A stretch of DNA of 64,000 nt from Membranipora membranacea (Eukaryota > Bryozoa > Gymnolaemata > Cheilostomatida > Membraniporidae). Positions within the stretch are counted from its first letter, which is position 1. The number at the start of each line of letters is the position of its first letter. Shown here one piece after another: positions 1 through 11,969 of the stretch. The translations under genes and the position numbers were made by a program. The stretch lies in contig OU612073.1 of NCBI GenBank assembly GCA_914767715.1, positions 6,696,001 through 6,760,000 of the forward strand, in the 5' to 3' direction. The notes under the pieces were generated by a model. The model ran no database searches, was not told where the DNA came from, and saw only the letters and a list, made by a program, of their open reading frames with translations.

Positions 1-437
1 TTTCCAACACAAGCGACAAATAGGCTCACAATGCGAAGGAAAACTCAGAATGGGGAATGCGATGCCAATATTTCATACCAATCAATGTGCAGACTATCAG
101 TAGGCCTATACCACAATGTATCATGTGTTGATATACATTGTAGGAACAAAGTTACTCCCAGATATTGCAAACCGGGTACTGCATTACTAGTTTTTAAACA
201 ACAGAACCTAGTCTCTTTTTTATTCCTATGTCAACAATGAATGTGTGAAATAAGTTTAAGTGAGAATTTTTTACATTAATTTTTATGTTATTTTTTTTTC
301 TATTTTAATCCGAGATGCCAACAAAATGCAAGTTTTATGCATTTTATCATACCAAAACCTGTAAGGGTGGCCACTTTTTATTAAGATAGCATACCAATGG
401 TTTGAAATAAAGTTTATATTACATTATATTTTCTCAC

Positions 438-3400
438 CTGTCATACATGCGCACATATGGGTCGCTACAGCCGACAGCCAGCAGCTCAGTCCTAGTAGGA
501 GATATGCACAGACACTTTGCCTCTGCCTGACCATGCATATAGTGATTCAAGTTTACCAGCACTGACTTACAACTGTCTTGTACATAGGCTTCGGGAGTCC
601 TCAAATCAAACTGCCTGTGGGTAACAAAACAAATGCCTTTTGAAAATGATGAATGGTGAATGATCAAAGATGGATGAAAAAAAATTATATGAGAAAATAG
701 TAATCAGTACATTGATTATTATGTTTAATAATCCCTACACATATTTGAAATTTGAGACGTTTCACATATTTGAAACCCTACACATGAAAATTTTGGCAAG
801 TAGAAAGTTTGGCGTTATCGAACATTCTGTTGTTAATTGGTATTTATAATGTGATATGTCTATTAGAATATCATCAATCAACTTTGTTTGAGACCAACAT
901 TGCTAATGTGTTTAAACACCTTCTCACTACAAAATCTTTCACATGAGGCTTCCAATGACTGTTATCATGCAAGACATCCTAAGAAAGCTTCAAACATCAA
1001 AGCCTCAGATTTACAGAGACCACTATAAGGAGAGCCAATGTGTTGACTCTGATCAACTCATAGAGGCAGAGAGCCAATGCCAGGTCAGAAGGTACTTTCC
1101 TGAAAGAACCAATAGATATTTATAGTGAATGTAAAAGTGATTCAGTTTCACTTTCACTATATATCTGAATAGGTACTGTTTGTGACCTGGCATTGGCTCG
1201 CTTTTACACCCAACGGCCAATCAGATCTGAGTCATTACACTGACCAATCAGATCAGAGCTCTCACATTGGCCAATCAGATCCGAGTCATTACACTGGTCA
1301 TTGTCAGGATAACTCACATTACTGTGCCATCTTCAGATGCACTAAATAGAAGGTGTGGCTCATTCTCGGCAGTAGCCAATCGCTTCACTCTAGACTTGTG
1401 ATTTGAGAATATATGCAGAGTATTGCTATCCTCCATGTCTATGAGGGTAATCTTGGAATCAGCAGCACATGTTGCCACTAATCTCTCACTAGACCCGGGC
1501 ATAAACTAAAGGAGAAAAGGTAATAGATTATCATGCAGGATCTTGTGGCTTACAAGTACACTAACTAATTAATCCAAGTTCGCTAATATGAGGTTCAATC
1601 GATACAATGATCTTGATGAATTTGGCCTAGACTGAGGTCATCCTAGACTAGCTATCACTGATAGTATGTAACTCATATTTCACGGATGAAACCACAACAA
1701 AAACAAAGTCCGGAAAGTGTCTTATGTCAGGTAACCTTATTTTACTTACTTAAATAATAAATATCGTGTCAATGGGTATCCCAGAATGCAATTCTCTGGA
1801 ATTTCCAGTGATATATCCCATGAGTTGTAACACTTACCTGTGAACATGTTAATGTGTATCCCAAAATGCAATGGTCTAGAATTTCCGGAGATACATCATG
1901 AGTGGTAAAACATAATCTTTGTGCATCTGAATATGTATCCCACAATGCAATTCTCCAGAATTCCCAATGATGTTACATGAATGGTAAGAATTATCTGATT
2001 AACTAGTGATCATCCTGGCAATTCCAGTTAGAATGTGAGAACGTCATTTCCACACCTTGTTGTAGGTGGATACATCAGTTCTCAGTACATGCCATAACAT
2101 TTAGACACTTACTTTGACAGAGAATATGTTGCCAGTGTGACATGTTCTCACGCTGGTGACTTTTCTGTGCTCCAGAGGATTCCATATAATGGCATGACAA
2201 TCATCAGACCCGCTTACAAGCAACCTGTACAAGAAAACTGAGCTTCACAACGCCATATAAAACCATCAGTATTTACTGCTTGATGAGAGAGTCTCAAAAA
2301 CAGAAGCACTGATGTGAGCTGATGGGTAAGAACTTGAAACTGATGGCTACATTAATGGAAAGATAACTTGGATAAATGCAAACTGAAACAAACATGGGCA
2401 GGTGACAGACTATGTAAGGCTAGGGGAGGAATCTTTACTTAAGATAACTATGAGGGACTGTCACTAGAACTAATTTCCAAGTGTTGAATGCAGGTGGCTT
2501 GAATTGGATGACTTACCTTCCATCTTTGCTCCATTCCAAACAGTTTACACAACCTTGATGACCCTGTTAATTAATACAGAAATTCACCAGAACATTAATT
2601 GAAAATAAGGTAGTACCTAAGTATAATCCTAATAGTATGCAAGCAAAATTATACTGTGCAAGTAAGAGGTGCCTTAGTTTGCATAAAATGTTGGCGATCC
2701 TAAGTACAATTGCGGTCCACTGACTTCTTGGGTTTGTTACGGCCTCATGTAGAGAATAGAATACAAAAATATGATATTAAATTGTGAGCTAGACAGCACT
2801 ACTATAGAATCGGAGAATACTAAAAGCTGAATGCCTATCAAACTGAGGGTATATCAATTATGTCATTTATATGTTTGATGGTATGGGTATAAAAATTAAG
2901 CCAAACTGACCTCAAGTTCAGTTTCCAATCCTAGTCTTGATATGACACATGGTGTGGCATGAAGTCTTCTCTGGTACCCGGTGGTGAATCTTGTTCCCTG
3001 CAATAGTAAAACTTTGACTTAGGTTTGAATGAAAGGGGTAGCATGTGTTCAAAATTTGAGCAACTAGTTATCTAAGCTAACCACGAATTAATTGCCTGAC
3101 ACCTAGCCAATGTATTGGCTCAAATTGTTTGGGTTTGGAAGAGAGGCAATGCATTATGGTATTGGTATGGTATTGGTATGGTCATTATGGTACTTTATCA
3201 TTGATGGTACCTTGCGATAAATGTAAGACACTGCGTAAGAAGAAAATTTGGTTATCAGAGTAAAGATCAGAAGAGGTGATATGTACCGTAATACCTCACC
3301 TATAAGGCGCGCGCCTTATAAGTGAAGGCGCCTATATGAGAGGAGCATATAGGCGCGGCCATCATTTGAAGCATTTTTGTATTTATGTTTGGCCATAATC

Positions 3401-4107
3401 CGGTTTTATAAGAGAGGATAAATAGCTCAGTGAATCCAAAACTTATAAGGGAGGTTGAAAAGCTCAGTGTGTAGAGCGTGTGCCTTGTAAACACAACGTA
3501 TCAAAGATGTTGTGGGTTCAATTCCCTTCAAGGTCAGACTTTTTTTTCTAAGGGGTGCCTTATAGCTGTGGGGTGCTTTATAACTGGAGCATTTTTATTT
3601 TTCCAGAGGGAGGTGCTTCACTTATAATGCCGGTGCCTTATAAGTGAGGTATTACGGTACAGAGCGAGGCCACCTCAAAAGGTACTTTCCAGAATGAACC
3701 ATTGACCAGGCATTGGCTCTTGTCTCAATCAATAGCCATTCAGAGTCCACACATCAGCTACTCGACACCCTGTCTTGCATAAGAGGAAAAACCTTGTGTT
3801 CCTGTTATGTGTATATAAATGTAAATATACAACAGACACAGCAATTTTCATTCTGAATCTCAACTTGCTGGGGAAATATATGTGGGTTGAGCCTTTCTGA
3901 CCATACAAAATGTAACCACTTGTCTCTAACTACAGTGACAGTCACAGTATGTAGGTCAACCATTTAAAGTCAATTTACTTTGATTATGAACATATAAAGC
4001 AGAAATGAAAATTAAGAACTGCTGGGCACTCATCTCAGTGATAACTGAATAATTGTAATACATACTTTCTCCTCTCTCAGCCTTGCCAACCTGGTGAGAG
4101 AGTCCAT
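438..4107 (-). CDS. WDTC1: WDTC1-like WD40 protein, 5' part (continues past left edge)
   Basis: WD40 repeat protein resembling WDTC1/Adipose, a DDB1-CUL4 substrate receptor with WD repeats followed by TPR repeats (family knowledge). Exons read on the minus strand: 4107-4066 (possible first exon, 14 codons beginning MDSLTRLARL), 2997-2911, 2563-2517, 2224-2113, 1505-1318 and 614-438. All junctions have GT/AG ends and agreeing phases (0,0,2,0,2, then 2 at the last donor). Recognisable WD motifs are GHQGCVNCLEW, SGSDDCHAIIWNP, CHTGNIFSVK followed by F.PGSSERLVATCAADSKI, HKSRVKRLATA with SASEDGTV, and EAKCLCISP with LAVGCSDPYVRMYD. These match the WDTC1 order of repeats 1-4. The last donor at 437 shows that the rest, including the TPR part, lies beyond the window. 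The first exon is the weakest call: it fits by phase and by resemblance to the short basic N-terminus, but a TATA-like motif lies only about 15 bp upstream of its ATG. The protein could instead be the related DCAF6 or DCAF8, but the C-to-V-N-C-L-E-W signature favours WDTC1. Confidence 0.85.
1034..1290. mobile_element. Short inverted-repeat element, family F1 (MITE-like)
   Basis: Lies in the intron between WDTC1 exons 1505-1318 and 614-438. The left arm carries GCCAATGTGTTGACTCTGAT and CCAGGTCAGAAGGTACTTTC. The right arm carries the reverse complement (GACCTGGCATTGGCTC, then GGCCAATCAGATC). The centre is a second imperfect hairpin around tcactttcacta. Four or more further copies occur in this window. 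No coding capacity; TSD not resolved in this copy. Confidence 0.7.
1776..2010. repeat. Three tandem ~79-bp degenerate units
   Basis: Units start at about 1776, 1856 and 1935. Each opens with GTATCCCANAATGCAAT, followed by TCTGGAATTTCC and ATGAGTGGTAA. They lie in a WDTC1 intron. The core TCCCACAATGCAAT also occurs singly near 15236, 34688 and 36750, so the unit belongs to a dispersed repeat. Confidence 0.7.
3283..3660. mobile_element. MITE with ~28-bp terminal inverted repeats, TACCGTAATACCTCAC
   Basis: The left end reads TACCGTAATACCTCACC then TATAAGGC. The right end is its reverse complement, GCCTTATAAGTGAGGT followed by ATTACGGTA. Total about 378 bp. The ends begin and finish with TA, compatible with a TA target as in Tc1/mariner-type MITEs, though TA cannot be separated from the repeat here. 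It contains internal CTTATAAGNGAGG copies and a tRNA-like stretch. No ORF of note. Confidence 0.8.
3455..3534 (+). other. tRNA-like sequence (SINE-type Pol III promoter boxes)
   Basis: An A-box-like segment AGCTCAGTGTGTAGAGC is followed about 45 nt later by a B-box GGGTTCAATTCCC. Between them a possible anticodon arm has the loop CTTGTAA (anticodon TGT) and a flanking imperfect stem, then a variable-arm hairpin CAAC...GTTG. The acceptor stem pairs only partly (TTGAA with TTCAA). Together this looks like a degenerate tRNA or the head of a tRNA-derived SINE inside the MITE, not a working tRNA gene. Confidence 0.45.
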
Positions 4108-4707
4108 TATGTATGTCCTTTATATATGAGTCAGGAAAACCTGAAGCTGACCTTCTCCATATTCATGGTACTATCATCAATGCAGAACACTGTGTTGGAT
4201 GGATTGAAAGGACACAAGTCTCAGATTTTGCCAAGGCACCTTTGGATTTTGTTTACAACCAGACCGGAAATGAAATAAGCTATTTCTCTTGAATCGTTAA
4301 AAGTAGCCTTGACTCTATGTTAATAGTTGTAATCTCAAGAAGAATTAATGACAGATTGTAGGCTTCTTTTGTGAAAACTCCTTTAGTAAAAATGTGAAGT
4401 TTGAGGTTTTAGGCTTTCTAAATACTGCAGAAGAGGTGGGATTTCCAAATGTTGGTGTCACTTTTAACTTTTAATATTGTACTTGATCAAATTAGGGAGT
4501 GAGTAACTTATGATTTTTTGACAAACAAGGATATACACCTGGACCAAATGATAAATAGCCTCATGCATTGTGACTGCACATCATTCACCGTATGCATCTA
4601 GAGTTACAAGCACTACACTTTTACAAAATAAAAAATCACTTAGGAAAGTCCAGTTGAGTTGAGTTGTGGAAGGTATATATATACATTTCATGAATCGATG
4701 AATAACA

Positions 4708-4805
4708 CTAGCCTGTCTTGACAAGCTTTGCTGGTTGCGATGAGGGGTTTCAACAGCATGCGGCAACAGCAAACAACACCAACAAAGGTTGTCAAGACAG
4801 GCTAG
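4708..4805. mobile_element. Hairpin element, family F2
   Basis: 98 bp with inverted ends TAGCCTGTCTTGACAAGCTT and its imperfect reverse complement AAGGTTGTCAAGACAGGCTA. The ends match those of the hairpin at 9097-9179. It lies about 0.6 kb upstream of the candidate WDTC1 first exon. Confidence 0.7.
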
Positions 4806-5567
4806 AATGAGTTTAGGGTGTAGCTAGCTGATATCCGATGAGTTAAGTATATTAATTTTTGTGTCTTGGTCTTTAAATTAAGCATCAGGCCGACTCAGGA
4901 CTACTTCTTACAACCACGTCTCAAAACTCAGATTGTCTCACAATGTGTGAAGACTTCCTAACAATGTCTCAACATTGCTTGTGAGTGTTCAAACACCTGG
5001 CCCAGTAACTCGTCAACCTGTCCTTTCAGAACTGACAAATAAATTGTAATGCCACCCCAGCCAGCTTGTCTTGACAAAATGATTTGGTTGGAGAGAGGAG
5101 TTGTTGTTTATCATCCATAATGGTAAGCAAACATTGAGGCTTTTATTTTTATTTTGACAATTCATGGACACACTAGATGTGGGTTTGAAAAGCGCTAAAA
5201 CACAGTGCTCCAATTTGATTACTTATTGCCAATTCAATGTAACATATTTTCCCAACTCGTTTTTGATATAATCAGAAATAACAGTCAAGTTGATGAGCAG
5301 AATCGAGCAGGAGCCTTCCTCACCTGTTTCCAGCCAGTTGTTCTCTCATTGCTCCATTGTACCATGAGTGTATTTTTTACTTATCATAGATAATGTATAT
5401 ACTACCAATCATGTTATGTCATTCATTGCAATAAATAGCATGTGTGTTTTCCATCTTTATTTTGACAAAAAACTACACTACGCAGGACTTCTTTTATTCA
5501 ATTTTATTTATTTTGAAGTTCATATGCATATGGCATATTTGTCTGGTATACCAATTACATCATACAT

Positions 5568-8500
5568 TCAACAGAAATTAAGCTGAGGGCTGCTTTGTAG
5601 GTAGATATGTAGAGTACTGGTAGGTTCATCTTTTCCAAGACACGGTGGAAAGGGGAGGGGCAGGAAATGCTGAAACGAAAGAATGTCACCCAATTAATGT
5701 TTCAGGTAACAGGTAAATTGAAGGCCGAAGAAAGATAGTTCCTTCATATAGTGACAGGTCTTACTCACAGTCCATATCCATCTAGTGCAAGAAAATAAAG
5801 ATAGCTAGTATAGCAGTCATTCAAACATCAGGAGGAATGGCTAATGAGCTCACAATACCTTCGAAAAAAGACATTAACACAAAGTTTGACACAATAGTAT
5901 AATCCAATCTCCACTTTGAATGAATGGAAATTTCCTAAGGACTTATTCTTCTCCATAATAAATGATATATATATATATATATATTCAAACTGACTTTGAA
6001 TGCACTCTGCTGGGGATGTTCCCATCTGTAGCTGCTGTCATAATTAGGATTGAAGGCCCAGCCGAAAGCGTTGAGTCTCTTCTTGTTGTAAAGGAGGAAA
6101 ACTGGGAATATATCATCACAGTCCATGGTGTCTCTTACGTCATACCAGTAGTGCATGCCTGTGTAGATAATATAGTCTTATAAAATGTTATAGTCTTGAA
6201 AGTTTTTGTCCTGCCCATGCTGTTCTCCTGCTGCAACAAACTGCATTTACTTCAAGTGGGTGGGTTAACAAGGAAACATCTTAACAGTCGTCCCTACCCT
6301 CGCCCTCCAAAAGGGCACCCCAAGTTGCCTTGTTAATCATAAAGGTGCAAAAGAGATATAGCCTTAGGTTGAGTTCTTAGAGGGGCATACAGGTGTGCTA
6401 TGTGGCATTACTTCTGCTAAGGCCTATAGTTAACATTTTTAGGGGTAAATAACTTACCCCAGGCTTAACAGAACTTTAGGCTGAAGCAGATTTTGCGTTT
6501 TGAAAGCATTCCCAAAGGTTTGCCCAAGAATTCTTGGAGTGCTCTAATCTTCATGGCAGCTGAAAGTTGTATTGTGAATACCATTACAATGCCTTATATA
6601 ATGTGAAAATACTGTTATCCTACCCATGCCATAGAAGCATTGTCCTGCAATGAACTTTGTTGTTTTGGTGACTTGGTCTTCTTCATGTGGAATAGTAATG
6701 TAGCTCTCTGGTGTGGTGCCGTTTTGAATCGCCAGGTTTTCGCCTGTTCCAGATTTCTTAAAGTCATCTTCACTTCTTCCAGTCGTACAAATGGTTGCTG
6801 GTAAATGGAATTTGCGACATTCCAAATTGAATGATTTAGATTAGGTGAGGCTGAAGAGGAATCAACTTTATAACTATGTTTCCTATCAGAAAAGCTTATG
6901 AATATATGAGTTTTACAAGCATGTCCTGTCGGCCTCGCTTTATGTAGAAAAATGCTTGGAAAGTTTACACTACCTTTCCCCTCGAGCAAACCCGGACCAG
7001 TGTATCAAATATCAAGTTTCATCCAGTTTGCTCTCCTTCCATTGGTAACCAGCTGCAGTATTTCAGTGAAGAGGGAGAAAATCCGAAGGCAAATTGTACC
7101 AAACTTGGTCTAAGTGTATACCAGTAATATATGAAACTTGCACCTCACCTGGATCTACAAAGTATGCTGTTATAACCCACATATCAGGCTCCTCGTTGAA
7201 GACATGATGTTTTTTATTGTTAGGTATAGGATAGTTTGGCGTTGAGGCAGGGGCTTTCTTCGGGATCTAGAATATTCCATAAAAGTTCAGAAGATTATTA
7301 TCATTTTAATATATATATTATACATTATATTTATTATCTTATATGCGCATACCAACCACAATGATTAGCGTTGTCTTCAAGATATTCAGATATTTTAAAG
7401 TCGAGAAACTCACCTGGCAAGGGATTGTTTTTATAAGGAGGTTACAGAAAAGCAAAACAAAAACCGAGCTGGTTCAACGAATTGATTGGTGCTGATTATG
7501 ATGTGAGCTTACCCCAGCCTGTATGCCTGCTATGTATCCATTCTTATCAAACAGGAGCATGGCAGCCTGATCTCCATTCTTTGTGTACCTGTTTCCATTA
7601 AAATATGAGCCTTTTGTACCACCTGCAGACAATAGAAAATGAATTTTTTCTTGATGACAGCTCAGGTCTGTAGTTTAGAAAATTTATTTTTAGGTATTCT
7701 GAATAGCAAGGTAAAAACACCCTGGTAACTACAAAAGCGGTTTGAAGTACATGGGAATACAGCCATAGCTTATTACAGCTCAGGTTTAGGTTTTTATTGT
7801 GCTTTTAGGTCACTTTATTAGCCTTATAAGAGAGGCAGAACACTCCCGTGCCTCTAGATTTGTGGGCCTGCATTTATGTGATTTCTCGACAAAAGTCAGT
7901 TATATAATCCAGTGTCAAATAAGGGGTCAGGTTTAAATTCTTGTAATATAATTGTGATCACCAGGGGACCATCTCCCTGAGTGTACATACTGCCTCTTCT
8001 GTTTCCTTTATTTTCTAAATTTTATAATGCAGGAGGGTACATCAGCAACCTTTTTGCACCAATCTTGCCTGGATCAAGTTTCTTCCAGTTTATCAGTTGA
8101 GGGGGAGAAACTCCAAATTCAGTCAAACTGGATCTTAGTCTAAATCTTGCCCACGGCCTTAGCATATGGAATCACATCTAGCTGATACAGATTTGTATAC
8201 TGAAACTTACAGTTTCCTGCCTTTTCGTCCAGCACCCAGCCAGCATTCAGTGCATCAGCTACTGTCCTTGGTAATGTGTCGAATGTGGTCGAACTGAACG
8301 GGTTGATTCCAAAACCGACTGAAAAATACAAATAACGCTTTCGCCATTACATCACAGTTTCCATTCAATCAATATCCCAGATACCATCGTGCTAGGTATA
8401 TTCCAAACAAAGCAACATTCTTGCAAGTAACAGATAACACCATCAGACATTGTTTCAGGTATACCAGGCAGAAATTGTACCTACATACCTCTTAAATCAT

Positions 8501-8798
8501 TCCATTCTGCGTCTACAAAAGAAGATTATTCAAGTCAATGTTTTCAGATATACAACATTAGTTTTGTATCAGTCTCCGGTTTGTTTCTCACACCTTAATT
8601 AGCAGACTGTTTCCCACCACAAGGTCTTAACTTTATTTTGTATGTCAGTAGTCTGAAAGTTTAAGGTGAGAGAATGTAACTAATATTAGTTTATATAAAA
8701 TCTGCCTTACCGTCGCCTCCCCCAAATATACTCTCCAGGAAAGCCTCTGAGTTTCCACACAGTACAGATATCGCGATAGCAGCAACTAAGATCTTCAT
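5568..8798 (-). CDS. Secreted six-cysteine protein, paralogue A (295 aa, 8 exons)
   Basis: Function unknown; predicted secreted or vesicular. Exons on the minus strand: 8798-8711, 8512-8489, 8318-8211, 7622-7513, 7266-7149, 6797-6624, 6158-5995 and 5669-5568 (888 nt including stop). Starts MKILVAAIAISVLCGNSEA, a clear signal peptide. Motifs in order: GFGINPFSS, FNGNRY.KNGD, DKNGYIAGIQAG, FNEEPDMWV.TAYF, ATICTTGRS, GQCFYGMG, CDDIFPVFLLYN, LNAFGWAFNPNY, PPCLG, STLHIYL and a terminal NFC. Six cysteines in the mature part are shared with both paralogues, suggesting three disulfides. I recall similar uncharacterised invertebrate secreted proteins but cannot name the family. Exon phases equal those of paralogues B and C. 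AATAAA signals occur about 60-75 bp past the stop. A TATA-like AATAAAAGG lies about 35 bp upstream of the ATG. Confidence 0.88.
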
Positions 8799-9096
8799 CT
8801 TTGTAGATTGTCCCTCAACCTAAAAGTAAAGCCTTTTATTGTGTTTAAGTAGCTTGAATAACGGGGCCTTATCACCTCTCACCATGACAAAGACACGCCC
8901 CTGTTGATCGTGAAATTTCTGGAGTTATGTACATTTACTGCCTACTTGATAATTTATTTTTCAGATCAGTGTAATTGGGGCTACTGACGCATTTGATAAT
9001 ATGTGCTATGTGATATCCTGAGCCCAAACAACAAGGGTTGCCAAATCATACGATGTTCATGTACCCTATTTGAGGTTGTCATTGTTGGTACTACAT

Positions 9097-9179
9097 TAGC
9101 CTGTCTTAACAAGCTTTGTTCGGTGGGTGGATGGGAGGGGGGAACCCACCCACCGAACAAAGCTTGTTAAGACAGCCTA
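9097..9179. mobile_element. Hairpin MITE, family F2, with 9-bp target duplication
   Basis: 83 bp with near-perfect arms (TAGCCTGTCTTAACAAGC then TTTGTTCGGTGGGTGG, and the reverse complement). Flanked by direct repeats GTACTACAT at 9088-9096 and 9180-9188. A 9-bp TSD is typical of Mutator-like elements, but the ends are not enough to assign a superfamily. Confidence 0.8.
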
Positions 9180-9959
9180 GTACTACATATGAACTCACGG
9201 TATACACAAGGGGTGGTGAGAGTTAACATATGGAGATAAGAACAGTTGCTGTGGGCAGTTTAGCGAAGTCATAGATTCAATGTAGATCCAAAGGCACTGC
9301 AGGCTCCTGACAGCTAAGTGGTTACTGCTAGCAGAGCCAAAGTTTATCGATTTGAAAGATGGTCATAACATGCACACAAAACCTAGATTATGTCCTACAA
9401 ACCCTAAACATCAGTAATATTGGTATTAACGATTTGAGATTAGTTCAGTTCAAATTTCAAGGAGACTAGATTGTAGGCCAGACCCAGACCTTTTTTCTAG
9501 AACCACTCATCCTGATCTTGTTGATTTGATTCCTTTGTGGATGCACTCCAGGTTATGGTGACTTCTGACTATTCAATGTTTTAACAGCCACGTCACATAT
9601 TGCAGTGTTGGTAATTTTCAATTCCGATGGAAAAATTGTTCTAATAAGCCTCTTGGACAAATATGCAAGCTTCATCAAAGCATATGCCTGACACTTATCG
9701 AAATGTGATAGATCTATGACAACACCCCAGTCGCATGAGGGCTGTAAGTCCCATACAGCACTTGCCACACGTCACACAACACCTGAGTGTTTGCATTGGA
9801 CTTTGCCAGTAAATTGTAATAGTATGCACTAACAAACCCATGCCCATACAGAGCTGGACTTTAATTGTAATGTATACCTGCCAGGCTATATACTGCTTTG
9901 TCTTTAATAAATATCACTTTCAGACAGTGAGAGAAATAATGGCTTTATAAATTATACAC

Positions 9960-11338
9960 TTAAGGTAATGTCAAAGACCGATCCGAATATCAACATATAA
10001 TATACCGTTGGAAAGCTGTTGAGCTACTGAAAATGAATACCTGAACAGAAACTTGACTCGATGACGTTGCGTCATTTTAGGGAGGAAATGAGGCAGAAAA
10101 CGCTGTTTTTTTTAATGCAGATGGAGGAGCCAAATTAATTGCAAGAAATTACAAAACAGGTGGAATGTATATTCAGAGATCGCGTCCATCAAAAATTTGA
10201 TTTTCTCTGATATATGACTAGTCTAAATTGACTTTTTACGTCACGCCATACAATGCATTTTTTGTGGGAAGCTGTGATAATATGTGAAATTTCAATCATT
10301 AATTCACAACAGATCATAGGCTCGAAACAAAATTAATCATGATTTTCTCTTAGAGTACTCTTCAAATGTCATTCACATTGACTTCCAAAAAATTAGCTTG
10401 CATATTGCAATGACAGTAGACTCACAAATACGGCTAATATTTTCGCCACCTTTGCATAACGTCAAACATGCTGTCCAAATAACCATTATTGTGGCCAAAC
10501 AAAGTTTTTTTGAGAGTTCTCACATACGAAGCCGCTTTTATTAACCATGGTGCACACAGGAAATGCCAACAGAATTTTTCATCGCATCTTCATTTTTCTT
10601 GAATTTAACGCAAAACGATGCTAAAAAACACTTCAAAAGTCCCTAAAACCACCTCAAAAGTCCATAGCTGTTTTTTGGCATTCTTTTGCGTTAAATTCAA
10701 GAAAAATGAAGATGCAATGAAAAATTCTGTTGGCATTTCCTGTGTTCACCTTGGTTAATGAAAGCGGCTTCGTATCTGAGAACTTTCAAAAAAACTTTGG
10801 TTGGCCACAATAATGGTTATTTGGACAGCATGTTTGACGTTATGCAAAGGTGGCGAAAATATTAGCAGTATTTGTGAGTCTACTGTCTTTGCAATATGCA
10901 AGCTAATTTTTTGGAAGTCAATGTGTATGACATTTGAAGAGTACTCTAAGAGAAAATCATGATTAATTTTGTTTCGAGCCTATGATCTGTTGTGAATTAA
11001 TGATTGAAATTTCACATATTTTCACGGCTTCACAAAAAAAATGCATTGTGTGGCGTGACGTAAAAAGTCAATTTAGACTAGTCATATATCAGAGATAATC
11101 AAATTTTTGATGGACGCAACCTCTAAATATACATTCCACCTGTTTTGTATTTTCTTGCATTTAATTGGACTCCTCCATCTGAATTAACAAAAACGGCGTT
11201 TTCTGCCTCATTTCCTCCTTAAATGATGCAACGCCATCGAATCAAATTTTTGTTCAGGTATTCATTTTCAGTAGCTCAGCAGCTTTCCAACGGTATACGA
11301 TATGTTGATATTCGGATCGGTCTTTGACATTACCTTAA
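9960..11338. mobile_element. 1.38 kb near-perfect palindrome bounded by TTAA
   Basis: The two arms are about 680 bp each and reverse-complementary with scattered mismatches. Left end TTAAGGTAATGTCAAAGACC; right end GGTCTTTGACATTACCTTAA. The arms meet around 10637-10670 with a small spacer (TCAAAAGTCC ... CTCAAAAGTCC). No ORF of interest in either arm. TTAA at both edges fits a TTAA-specific (piggyBac-type) non-autonomous foldback element, although TTAA is itself palindromic and may be part of the repeat. Lies between paralogues A and B. Confidence 0.85.
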
Positions 11339-11969
11339 CTGTAGTTTTGGATGGCTCATGGATTTTAGCAAAGAAGGGAAACATAACTTCTTGATAAAAA
11401 AAAACATTTCTCTGCAATACAAGCATTTATCCTGGCTTGATTGACATCGACTCAAATCGTGTTCGTTGAATATTTCACCCAAATTATTAAGATGAATTGC
11501 ACTAAATAGTTACTTGTTTTAGAAGTTTGATCTTACATGTTAGGCCATCGTCTCAGCTTCTTTAAAAAAAAAACCGGGAAAATGAACTTTCAACATTGTT
11601 CTGATCGACTTTGGTACAATTCTTTTTTTCAGACTAAAGCCTTCATTGGAACAAAGCACAATAAATTTATCGGTAGGAAGGTAAACTGGTAGATATCACT
11701 GTGTATGCTCCACTCCCTTTCTTTTATCCATTCTTTATGATGAGAAGTTCACCAGTGAAATCTGAGAACAGGCAATTACTATAGAGTGATATTCAGACTA
11801 CCAGAATTATGATAAAAAATTGTTTATAATACTTTCCTAATCATCCTTGTATTTTTGTTTTATATCAAACTCGGTACATTGTTTTTTTTTCTCTTTTTAT
11901 ATTGACAGCAAGTGCATAACAAAATTACAATAGCAATCAATACAGACAACGCTGAATAACGCCAAATTT

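Larger units (their letters stand above)
3109..3750. mobile_element. Family F1 copy split by a nested insertion
   Basis: The left arm is at 3109-3165 (GCCAATGTATTGGCTCAAAT, then GAAGAGAGGCAATGC). The right arm is at about 3678-3750 (GGTACTTTCCAGAATGAACC, then GACCAGGCATTGGCTCT). Between them sits an unrelated inverted-repeat element (3283-3660). The simplest reading is insertion of that element into an older F1 copy. Confidence 0.5.

Noticed and set aside
3455-3534. Functional tRNA gene
   Set aside because: Acceptor stem does not pair fully, the anticodon stem has a mismatch, and it lies inside a transposable element.
6544-6989. Alternative minus-strand ORFs of 93 and 124 codons over exon 6 of paralogue A
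   Set aside because: The 124-codon frame is out of phase with the conserved exon; only the ATICTTGRS frame is conserved in the paralogues.
9553-9768. 71-codon minus-strand ORF starting MASAVWDLQPS
   Set aside because: No recognisable family, no splice context, no second copy.
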